35,658 bases of DNA from assembly GCA_022568195.1 (NCBI GenBank), contig JADFFS010000018.1:1-35658 (forward strand), given 5' to 3'. The notes beneath the pieces were generated by a model. The model worked only from the letters and a program-made list of their open reading frames with translations. It searched no databases and was not told where the DNA came from. This document shows, piece by piece, positions 29,567 to 35,658 of this stretch (position 1 is the stretch's first letter; every line of letters starts with the position of its first letter). The translations under genes were made by a program, and so were the position numbers. The DNA comes from Chloroflexota bacterium. GTDB lineage: Bacteria > Chloroflexota > Dehalococcoidia > Lucifugimonadales > UBA3495.

Positions 29567-31093
29567 TTACTCCCGTCCTTCCAGGGAAGGACCCGCCAGG
29601 GCTTCCGCTGCCTCGGCCAACGCCTCCTCCCGAGTTGTGACTTCTCCAGCCGCCCGCGCCTCGCCTATCCGGTCCAACAACTCACCAACAATAGGTCCAG
29701 GGCTCAGGTGGAAGTGGTCCATCAGGTCGTGGCCGGTAACCAGCCGCTCGCTTTTTTGCACGACTGTCTGCTGGGTTCCGGTTTGTAAAATATAGGAGAT
29801 CATCTGGGTGTGGGCCACCCAATCGTCCAAGGAGAGATCGGGGCCCTTGGCCGCCAGATAATCTGCCAAGCACAAATAAAGGGTATCTATAGCCACGTCG
29901 TCCAAATCCCGAAAATACCGGTATATCGCCCTGTTGCTGGGCAACTGATCCCCCTGGCTCATATTGGTGGGCCGCAAGTGCTGGGCCACCATGGTGGTCA
30001 CCATTGAAATTCCCCTGGAGCTGAGCCGCAACTGCCGCAGCCGGGCATCCGCCATGGTAGCACCCAACTCCGAGTGTCCCAAGAAGCGAGTGCGGCCTGT
30101 TTCGTCCGTATTCTTGGTTTGCGGCTTGGCGATGTCGTGCAGCAAGGCCGCCAGTTTCAACAGCGTGCGCCTGGTGTGGCCGTCGCTCACCTGCTGACCG
30201 AAATATTGCTCGGTTTCCTCGGTCCAAGGCGCCAGGGAGTAAACAGGGGAGTTCTGATGCCCCTTGGTCACTAATTCGGCGTACTCCACCGAGTGAATCA
30301 CGTGGTCCCAAACGTCCCAATAATGCACCCTTGGCTGTTCCACTCCCTTGGTCGCGGTCAACTCGGGGATTACCCGGCACAGCAAGTCCAGGCGGTCCAG
30401 GACCTGCAAATGCCCACGGGCGCCGTCCAGGGACAGGAGCAACAGAAACTCGTCCCGTAATCGGTCGCCGGATACCTGGGAGATCCGGGGGGCCTCGGCC
30501 GACATCAAGGCAGCCGTTTCCGGGTCCAACCGAAATTTTAGCTGAGCCGCCAACCGCACCCCTCGGAGAAGGCGCCCTGGGTCGTCCCGGAATACGCCGG
30601 GGCCGAGGGCCCGGATGCACTTGCGGGTCAAGTCCTCTCGGCCGTTGAAGGGGTCGATGACCTGGTCGATGGACACTGGCTCAGACCCGTCGCCCAGTGG
30701 CAGGGCCAGGGCGTCGATGGTGAAGTCCCGCCGGGCCAGCTCTTCCTCGATGCTCCCCAGGTAACCCACTATATCTATGACCAGATCGCCGGACGGCGCC
30801 TCATCACTGGTTTGCCCGTCTTGCGGTGGCCGGGCTACCACAACCCGGGCGATGCCGTGGCGCGGGCTCAGTGGAACACAGACGCCTCCTAGAGAGGAGG
30901 CCAAGTCTTGGGCCACCTGGCCCGCGTCGCCCTGAACCGCAATGTCCACATCGTGCCAGGAGCCAACCGAAAGCAGTAGGTCCCGAACGTAGCCTCCGAC
31001 CAGAAACGCAGGCGTCTCACGGGCGGAGAAGAACTGCCCCAACGCGGCCGGCACGGCCGCAGCCGGTTCCCGTTCAGTATCTTGAATTAACAT
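29567..31093 (-). CDS. cca: CCA-adding / poly(A) polymerase-family tRNA nucleotidyltransferase with HD domain
   Basis: 508 aa. The class II nucleotidyltransferase head has VGGYVRDLLL (about 32-41), DVDIAV (48-53) with the metal Asp pair, 'RRDFTIDALALPLG' (121-134) and 'DPGRLLRGVRLAAQLKF' (171-187). An HD domain follows with 'LAALLHDIAKPQTK' (His-Asp at 319-320). The enzyme adds or repairs the 3' CCA of tRNA; an A-adding or poly(A) activity cannot be excluded from sequence. It lies between def (52-nt gap) and secD (2-nt gap). Confidence 0.93.
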   Translation of the reverse strand: MLIQDTEREPAAAVPAALGQFFSARETPAFLVGGYVRDLLLSVGSWHDVDIAVQGDAGQVAQDLASSLGGVCVPLSPRHGIARVVVARPPQDGQTSDEAPSGDLVIDIVGYLGSIEEELARRDFTIDALALPLGDGSEPVSIDQVIDPFNGREDLTRKCIRALGPGVFRDDPGRLLRGVRLAAQLKFRLDPETAALMSAEAPRISQVSGDRLRDEFLLLLSLDGARGHLQVLDRLDLLCRVIPELTATKGVEQPRVHYWDVWDHVIHSVEYAELVTKGHQNSPVYSLAPWTEETEQYFGQQVSDGHTRRTLLKLAALLHDIAKPQTKNTDETGRTRFLGHSELGATMADARLRQLRLSSRGISMVTTMVAQHLRPTNMSQGDQLPSNRAIYRYFRDLDDVAIDTLYLCLADYLAAKGPDLSLDDWVAHTQMISYILQTGTQQTVVQKSERLVTGHDLMDHFHLSPGPIVGELLDRIGEARAAGEVTTREEALAEAAEALAGPSLEGRE

Positions 31094-31145
31094 ACCTTAC
31101 CGGCAGCGTGCCAAACAACCACCGTGGTCTTCCGAGCGTCCCCAA

Positions 31146-31715
31146 TCATTTGGCCTTGTCTTCTAGCGATGAGCCGGTATTATCGGGCGGGTTGGCCTCG
31201 GTTGCTTCGGCCTCGTCCTCGGCTTCGCTATCGTCTTCGGCAGTATGAGTAATCTTATAGAGGCTATCCGGAGTTACCAGATGGTCGATGTAAAGCTGCC
31301 CTTTCAGATGGCCGGTTTCATGCTCTAGAGCCTGAGCCAGCAAACCGTCGGCCTTGATGCGGATGATCTTGCCGTCCAGACCAATGGCCCGGGCTCGGAC
31401 GCTGACGGAGCGCTTGACCATTCCCCGATACCCCGGAATGCTCAAGCACCCCTCTTCCACCTCCCGTTCACCTTCCTGCCTGGTAATCTCCGGGTTGATC
31501 AATATCAGGGGCTCCTCCCAATCGGGTAACTGAATTACAGCCACTTTCTGCAAAGAGCCCACCTGATTGGCGGCCAACCCAACGCCCATCTCGGCGTGCA
31601 TGGTCTCGATCATGTCATCGATAAATTTATTCAAGCGGGGCAGTACCTTCCCGATTTTCCGGGCCTGACGGCGCAAAATCGGGTCCGGAACAAACCGCAT
31701 GTCCAGGACTGTCAC
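31146..31715 (-). CDS. def: Peptide deformylase with variant HExxH motif
   Basis: 189 aa from GTG 31715, with AGAGG about 9 nt upstream. It removes the formyl group from new proteins. Motif 1, GVGLAANQ (44-51), and motif 2, EGCLS (88-92), are standard. Motif 3 reads EHETGHLKG, with HETGH at 132-136, where most deformylases have QHExDHL: both the leading Gln and the Asp are replaced. The metal ligands (Cys90, His132, His136) and catalytic Glu133 remain. The last 25 residues form an acidic tail (EDDSEAEDEAEATEANP). It is the first gene of the def-cca-secD-secF series. Confidence 0.93.
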   Translation of the reverse strand: MTVLDMRFVPDPILRRQARKIGKVLPRLNKFIDDMIETMHAEMGVGLAANQVGSLQKVAVIQLPDWEEPLILINPEITRQEGEREVEEGCLSIPGYRGMVKRSVSVRARAIGLDGKIIRIKADGLLAQALEHETGHLKGQLYIDHLVTPDSLYKITHTAEDDSEAEDEAEATEANPPDNTGSSLEDKAK

Positions 31716-31847
31716 TGTTTCTGCCTCTCGATTACCGGCTCCCGGCGGGCGTTAGCCACAAGATTGATAGGATTACCGGGCGCGCCCTTGACCTCGGTTA
31801 GGAACCTTGGTTAGGCTGCAGGCCGCTCCAGATTCAATTCGTGTCTG

Positions 31848-31877
31848 ATTATATCCAAGCCGCTTCCAGAGTGTAAA
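31848..31877 (-). promoter_or_regulatory. Promoter of the def-cca-secD-secF series
   Basis: On the minus strand TTTACA (31877-31872), an 18-nt spacer and a perfect TATAAT (31853-31848) form a good promoter. The start is predicted near 31841, with a leader of about 125 nt to the def GTG. The -35 begins only a few nt after the priA stop at 31884, so def is separately transcribed. Confidence 0.72.
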
Positions 31878-31883
31878 GCCAGT

Positions 31884-34316
31884 CTAAAGTACGTGGACCG
31901 GGTCCACGTCTACCGTGGTGCCGGGTGGAAAGCTGAACCCTTCCAGGAAACGGTGAAGGCTTCTTCCCCGCAGAATCGTGTGCCATCGGTAGCGTCCTCT
32001 GATTCGCGCGGGGATGCCCGGCGCCGGCCCGATAACCTCCACGTTGGTGAGACCTTGGGCGTAGGCTTTTTGGCGCAACTGGCGGGCCGTGGCCACGGCC
32101 CGGCGCTGGCAGATGGTGGCGTTGATGTCCTGATAAACCAGGTGCACCAGGTCATTGAAAGGAGGGTTGCCCATCAGGCGCCGGAAACGCAACTCCTCCT
32201 GATACATGGCGGAGTAATCCTGGGCCGCCGCCGCCATAATTGCGAAGTGGTCCGGAGTATACGTCTGGATGAATACTCTTCCGGGAGCCTTTCCCCGTCC
32301 CGCACGTCCTGCCACCTGGCAAAGGAGGCCAAAAGTGCGCTCGGCGGCGCGGAAGTCGGGGAGGTTTAGCCCGATGTCGGCCAGTATCACCCCCACCACG
32401 GTTACGTTGGCCACGTCGAGGCCTTTGGCCACCACCTGGGTGCCCACCAGGACCTGTATTTCACCAGAGGCCAGCCTCTGCATGGCGTCCCCGGGCCCGG
32501 CGCCGGCGCGGGTGGCGTCGGAGTCCCACCGCTCAACCCGCACGCCCGGTAACAAGCGGGACACCTCCTCCACCACCTTCTGGGTGCCGATGCCCAACTG
32601 GCGGATGTGGCTGCCTCCGCATTCCCGGCAACGGCCGGGCAGCCGGCTGCGCCGGTTGCACCGGTGGCACAGCAAACGGCCGTCCACGGAATGGTAGGCA
32701 AGGGCCACCGAACAGCTCCGGCAGGACACCACGTAGCCACAGTCCCGGCACTGGACGATTGGGGCGCTGCCCCGGCGGTTGAGGAACAGGATGGCCTGCC
32801 GGCCCCGGCCCACGCAGTCCCGCAAGGATTCCGCCAGGCCCCGGCTGAAGATGCTGCGGTTGCCCTGTTGTAACTCCAACGCCATGTCGCAGATTTCCAC
32901 TTGGGCCAGCTCACTGCCTGCGCCGCCGGGCTCTACTCCAATCCGGTGGGGTAGCTCCAGCAACCGGTGTCTGCCTGCTTGGGCGTGGTAGTAAGTCTCC
33001 ACGTCCGGGGTGGCGCTGCCCATGACCACCACCGCTCCTGTACGCCGGGCCAGTTCCAGGGCAACTCGCCGGGCATGGTAAAGCGGCTGGGCCTCCACTT
33101 GCTTGTAGGTCCATTCGTGCTCTTCGTCAACCACGATAAGGCCCAGATCCGGCAGCGGGGCGAACAACGAGCTACGGGGACCAACCACCACGTCGTAGTC
33201 CCCTTCCCGAATACCCCACCACTGGTCGAATTTCTGGCGCTGGGACAAGCGGCTGTGGAGCACGGCCACCCGGCCAGGGAACCGGGCGCTCAGCCGTTCC
33301 AGGGTCTGGGGAGTGAGGGCGATCTCCGGCACAAGAAAGATGGCTTGCTGGCCCTGGGCCACCACCCTTTGGATTGCTTGCAGGTAAACCTCAGTCTTGC
33401 CGCTGCCGGTAACCCCATGCAGCAGAAAGCTGCGCGGAGCGTTGCCGGGTCGCTCCAGGGCCTCTGTGATGCGCGCCAGAGCGTCGGCCTGCATCTCGGT
33501 CAGGGTTAGATTAGAGCCGGCTGCTTTGTCGCCGGCGCCCATTGCCTCGCTGGGTTCTACCTTGACCCACTCCAACCCCAATAGCCCCTTCTCGACCAAA
33601 GCGTTGGCGACGCCATGGCCGAACTCTTTGTTGGCCAGCGACGCTGGGTAGGACTCGCCAGCCGAGCGGACGGCGTCTAGCAGACGTTCTTGGCGAGGCG
33701 GCAGCCGGGCCGGATACTCCGGCCACTTGGCGCCGGCGCCATCGGCGCCGACGGCGAACAAGTAGCAATCGTGGCGGGGTATGATCCTGGGCGGCGGCAA
33801 GTCGGCTGTCCGGTGGACCAGCCGCTTATCCAGGAGCTTCGCCAGCTCCCGCTGACCGCCCCTTCCCAGTAGTTTGACGAAATCGGCCTCTTTGAGGCTG
33901 GAGGCCGCCACCAGAGCCGACAAGGCTTCCCTGGTTTCGGGGCGCCACTCGCTCCCGTCCGTTACGCCGGAGGTCACCGGGAACACCTGAGAGCGCACCT
34001 GGCTTTCAAATCCAGGGGGCAGGAACAACGCTAAAGCGGCGAAAAGTGAGCAGAGGTAATAATCGCTGATCCAGCCGGCCAGGTCCATGTGCACCGTGCT
34101 TAGCAACGGAGAAGGATCCACCGGCTGAAAAATGTCCCGGGTAACTTCGACCTGGGGAGTATCGGCCAGGTGGACGACTATCCCCTGGGCTAACCGGCGG
34201 CCAAAAGGAACCCAGACCAGTTGGCCGGGCTCAACGGAGAAATGGCTGGGAATACTGTAGGAAAAGGTGCGGGTGTGGGTCACCGGGGCATCTACCGCCA
34301 CTTCCGCGTATCTCAT
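31884..34316 (-). CDS. priA: Primosomal replication-restart helicase PriA
   Basis: 810 aa. PriA recognises stalled forks and reloads the replicative helicase. The N-terminal DNA-binding domain begins 'YAEVAVDAPVTHTRTFSYSI' and contains 'VWVPFGRRLAQGIVV'. The helicase has Walker A GVTGSGKTEVY (301-311), DEEHEWTYK (Walker B region) and 'LFLNRRGSAP'. The eight-Cys zinc-binding insert is complete: CRDCGYVVSCRSCS, then CHRCN and CRECGG. 'LVGTQVVAKGLDVANVTVVG' and 'QVAGRAGRGKAPGRVFIQTY' are the later helicase motifs. It lies 87 nt downstream of rplS on the same strand and may share its promoter. Confidence 0.96.
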   Translation of the reverse strand: MRYAEVAVDAPVTHTRTFSYSIPSHFSVEPGQLVWVPFGRRLAQGIVVHLADTPQVEVTRDIFQPVDPSPLLSTVHMDLAGWISDYYLCSLFAALALFLPPGFESQVRSQVFPVTSGVTDGSEWRPETREALSALVAASSLKEADFVKLLGRGGQRELAKLLDKRLVHRTADLPPPRIIPRHDCYLFAVGADGAGAKWPEYPARLPPRQERLLDAVRSAGESYPASLANKEFGHGVANALVEKGLLGLEWVKVEPSEAMGAGDKAAGSNLTLTEMQADALARITEALERPGNAPRSFLLHGVTGSGKTEVYLQAIQRVVAQGQQAIFLVPEIALTPQTLERLSARFPGRVAVLHSRLSQRQKFDQWWGIREGDYDVVVGPRSSLFAPLPDLGLIVVDEEHEWTYKQVEAQPLYHARRVALELARRTGAVVVMGSATPDVETYYHAQAGRHRLLELPHRIGVEPGGAGSELAQVEICDMALELQQGNRSIFSRGLAESLRDCVGRGRQAILFLNRRGSAPIVQCRDCGYVVSCRSCSVALAYHSVDGRLLCHRCNRRSRLPGRCRECGGSHIRQLGIGTQKVVEEVSRLLPGVRVERWDSDATRAGAGPGDAMQRLASGEIQVLVGTQVVAKGLDVANVTVVGVILADIGLNLPDFRAAERTFGLLCQVAGRAGRGKAPGRVFIQTYTPDHFAIMAAAAQDYSAMYQEELRFRRLMGNPPFNDLVHLVYQDINATICQRRAVATARQLRQKAYAQGLTNVEVIGPAPGIPARIRGRYRWHTILRGRSLHRFLEGFSFPPGTTVDVDPVHVL

Positions 34317-34403
34317 GGCAGCACAGTCTCCGAAGAAACCGGGAGGTCCACAATGGTTGGGTCGGTGCAGGGAAATATTACGGCCGGCGCCCTTGAGCTC
34401 CGG

Positions 34404-34784
34404 TTAGGCTTCAGAGCGTGGCTGGTTCCTCGGGCGGCGGGGCACGGTCTTTTCTTTGATGCGGGCTGCCCGGCCCTGGAGTCCACGCAGGTAATAAAGC
34501 TTGGCCCGCCTCACCGAGCCCCGGCGGGTAACTTCCAGGGACTCTATCAGCGGGGAACAGATGGGGAAAATGCGTTCGATCCCTATGCCGGCGGAGATCC
34601 TGCGCACGGTGAAGCTGGCAGCGGGACCTTTGCCATTATGTCGCCGGATTACCACACCCTGGAAGGCCTGGATCCGCTCCCTGTCCCCTTCCCGTATGCG
34701 GAAATTGACCCGCACGGTATCTCCAGGGCCAAAGTCGGGAATGTTTGGGTTGGGGTCTGACTTAAAAAGTTGGGCGGCATCCAT
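34404..34784 (-). CDS. rplS: 50S ribosomal protein L19
   Basis: 126 aa from ATG 34784, the normal length. The open frame reaches 34835, but the extra 17 residues lack conservation and overlap the leader. The L19 core is clear: '[20 protein letters not shown]', '[17 protein letters not shown]', '[46 protein letters not shown]' and a basic end. L19 sits at the 30S-50S interface. The C-terminal basic tail ([11 protein letters not shown]) is slightly longer than usual. Confidence 0.96.
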   Translation of the reverse strand: MDAAQLFKSDPNPNIPDFGPGDTVRVNFRIREGDRERIQAFQGVVIRRHNGKGPAASFTVRRISAGIGIERIFPICSPLIESLEVTRRGSVRRAKLYYLRGLQGRAARIKEKTVPRRPRNQPRSEA

Positions 34785-34831
34785 GAATAATAGCCTGTCG
34801 AGTTTTGGGATTTTGCGTTCGGCCGAGGCCT

Positions 34832-34860
34832 CCAATCATCCCGAATCGGGGGGTGATTGG
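34832..34860. other. Imperfect hairpin at the rplS transcription start
   Basis: CCAATCA (34832-34838) pairs with TGATTGG (34854-34860), with an inner CCCG/CGGG stem and AAT loop; one T faces three G as a bulge. It overlaps the -10 and predicted start of rplS, so it may act as an operator rather than an RNA stem. Confidence 0.45.
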
Positions 34861-34884
34861 AACAATTGGTCCTATAATGTCAAA
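34856..34884 (-). promoter_or_regulatory. Probable promoter of rplS
   Basis: On the minus strand a perfect TTGACA (34884-34879), a 17-nt spacer and TCCAAT (34861-34856; 4/6) lie about 75 nt before the rplS ATG. Confidence 0.5.
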
Positions 34885-34975
34885 CAACTAACGCCGAGCA
34901 ACCGTAGCCTGACGTCCAATGAACAAGAATAACACAGGCCTGCTCAAAATGGTACTGACGTGGCCACCGGAACAG

Positions 34976-35243
34976 GGCATTCATGGCAGGCCCGTTCCGC
35001 GGAATCCTGGATTCATAGACCGGCTATTTACTCCGGTAGGCAGCGCTATTCCGTCCCGAAATTGGGGGTAATCAGGCCAACCTTGCTTCCCGCCTGGCGG
35101 ACCAAGCAGACGGCGGGCAAATCCTGGTGAGCGAGGGGACCCTTCTCGCGGCCGGTGATCTGGTCGTCTCAACCGAGATAGATCAAATTCAGCTGGAGGG
35201 CGTCTCTCGCCCGATAAGGATATTCGAGATCAACGAGCGCTGA
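34976..35243 (+). pseudogene. Decayed C-terminal piece of a class III nucleotidyl cyclase domain
   Basis: The frame open from 35040 to TGA 35241-35243 reads NQANLASRLADQADGGQILV followed by SEGTLLAAGDLVV and 'IQLEGVSRPIRIFEINER'. This is the end of a class III adenylate/guanylate cyclase catalytic domain (pattern 'VNLAARL...GGQILVSE...L.G...P..V.E'). Upstream, in another frame (34976 on), a weaker match (GIHGRPVPRN) resembles the domain's 'GIHTGxxV' strand, ending at TAA near 35071. Together this implies at least one frameshift and loss of the N-terminal metal-binding Asp region. No start or full domain remains. The end overlaps the convergent hydrolase by 14 nt. The 3' part is confident, the 5' part tentative. 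Confidence 0.6.
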
Positions 35244-35658
35244 AGCAAACCTCCAACCACTCCAAAAACCGGCCGGCCGCCTCGCTCCAAACGTCTTCTT
35301 TGGTCCGGCCGCTGGACTTGAGGGTGGCAAACCCGTGGCCGGCGCCCTCCAGCAGGTGGACCGTCGGGTTCGACACCAACGAGGCCGCCTGGGCCAGCTC
35401 ACCGGGTGTCGCGAACGCATCCCGAGTGCCTGAGCAGAACAGGGTGGGCACGCTAAGCCCCGGCAGATGCTCGTCCCGCCATTTGCCCCCCGGTTTGGAG
35501 GGAGTACCCGGCGCATGGAGCGGGTAAGCAAACAGGGCCACCGCGTCCGCCTTCGCTCCTTGGGCCACTACCTGGGAGGCAATACGTCCCCCCATGGACC
35601 TGCCGCCGGCTATCAGCGGAGCGCCAATGTTGGAGAACATGCCGATTACTCCCCGCCA
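35230..35658 (-). CDS. Alpha/beta hydrolase (dienelactone-hydrolase/KANL3-Tex30-like), 5'-truncated by the window edge
   Basis: The frame is open to the window edge, so this is the C-terminal 142 residues; Met at 35640 is internal. 'LIAGGRSMGGRIAS' is the nucleophile elbow (Gly-x-Ser-x-Gly with Ser). 'VPTLFCSGTRDAFATPGEL' carries the acidic residue, and 'VHLLEGAGHGFATLK' the catalytic His. The pattern 'GG.SMGGR' and 'YPLHAPG.P' match the Tex30/KANL3-like hydrolases, whose substrates are not known. There is no visible partner gene within the window. Confidence 0.82.
   Translation of the reverse strand, partial: WRGVIGMFSNIGAPLIAGGRSMGGRIASQVVAQGAKADAVALFAYPLHAPGTPSKPGGKWRDEHLPGLSVPTLFCSGTRDAFATPGELAQAASLVSNPTVHLLEGAGHGFATLKSSGRTKEDVWSEAAGRFLEWLEVCFSAR

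Noticed and set aside
34873-34878. Plus-strand TATAAT as a promoter for the cyclase remnant
   Set aside because: No -35 at workable spacing; the same bases are spacer of the better minus-strand rplS promoter.

Overview
The window is GC-rich bacterial chromosome made almost entirely of housekeeping genes. It best fits a member of the Chloroflexota, perhaps a Dehalococcoidia/SAR202-like lineage. That placement is inference: it rests on the mix of a Gram-positive-type SOS box, a PAC2-family protein, a short EF-Ts, the MEP isoprenoid pathway and many TTG/GTG starts. No 16S gene or other phylogenetic marker RNA is present, and I saw no tRNA, rRNA, CRISPR array, prophage or insertion sequence.

Layout. 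1-3207 (+): the end of an amidohydrolase, a PAC2-family protein and an M20 peptidase. 3298-4597 (+): promoter, infC (AUA start), rpmI, rplT and a long perfect palindrome that probably terminates transcription from both sides. 4725-10301 (-): pheS, a small ORF, pheT, moeA and a hypothetical gene, read from a consensus promoter at 10363-10391. 10586-11548 (+): an SOS-box promoter driving a zinc-ribbon protein and a RuvC-like nuclease-fold protein. 11555-12085 (-): a DUF1684 protein. 12294-13147 (+): a DUF3467-like protein and an unknown partner. 13128-23510 (-): rpsB, tsf, pyrH, frr, uppS, cdsA, dxr, rseP, ispG, a possible tiny membrane protein and proS, the classic translation / envelope / isoprenoid cluster, with a promoter at 23701-23729. 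23761-25494 (-): nfo, a minimal zincin-like metallopeptidase and pgpA. 25522-25680: a short repeat element. 25740-26774 (+): a probably leaderless zinc alcohol dehydrogenase. 26761-31715 (-): def, cca, secD and secF from a promoter at 31848-31877. 31884-34784 (-): rplS and priA. 34976-35243 (+): a decayed class III nucleotidyl cyclase remnant. 35230-35658 (-): the end of an alpha/beta hydrolase.

How the genes work together. Most products serve translation (IF3, L35, L20, L19, S2, EF-Ts, RRF, PheRS, ProRS, CCA-adding enzyme, deformylase). Others serve envelope biogenesis (UppS, CdsA, PgpA, RseP, SecDF), isoprenoid precursors (Dxr and IspG feeding UppS) and DNA maintenance (PriA, Nfo and the SOS-controlled RuvC-like unit). 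Many neighbours overlap by 4 nt (ATGA or TTGA), which suggests translational coupling.

The least ordinary item is the two-gene unit at 10586-11548. A GAAC-N4-GTTC LexA-type operator lies exactly in the 17-bp spacer of its promoter, and the RuvC-fold protein has non-standard residues at two of its active-site positions. Other points of note are the AUA start of infC, the His-rich N-terminus of MoeA, and a palindrome that carries the stop codons of two convergent genes.
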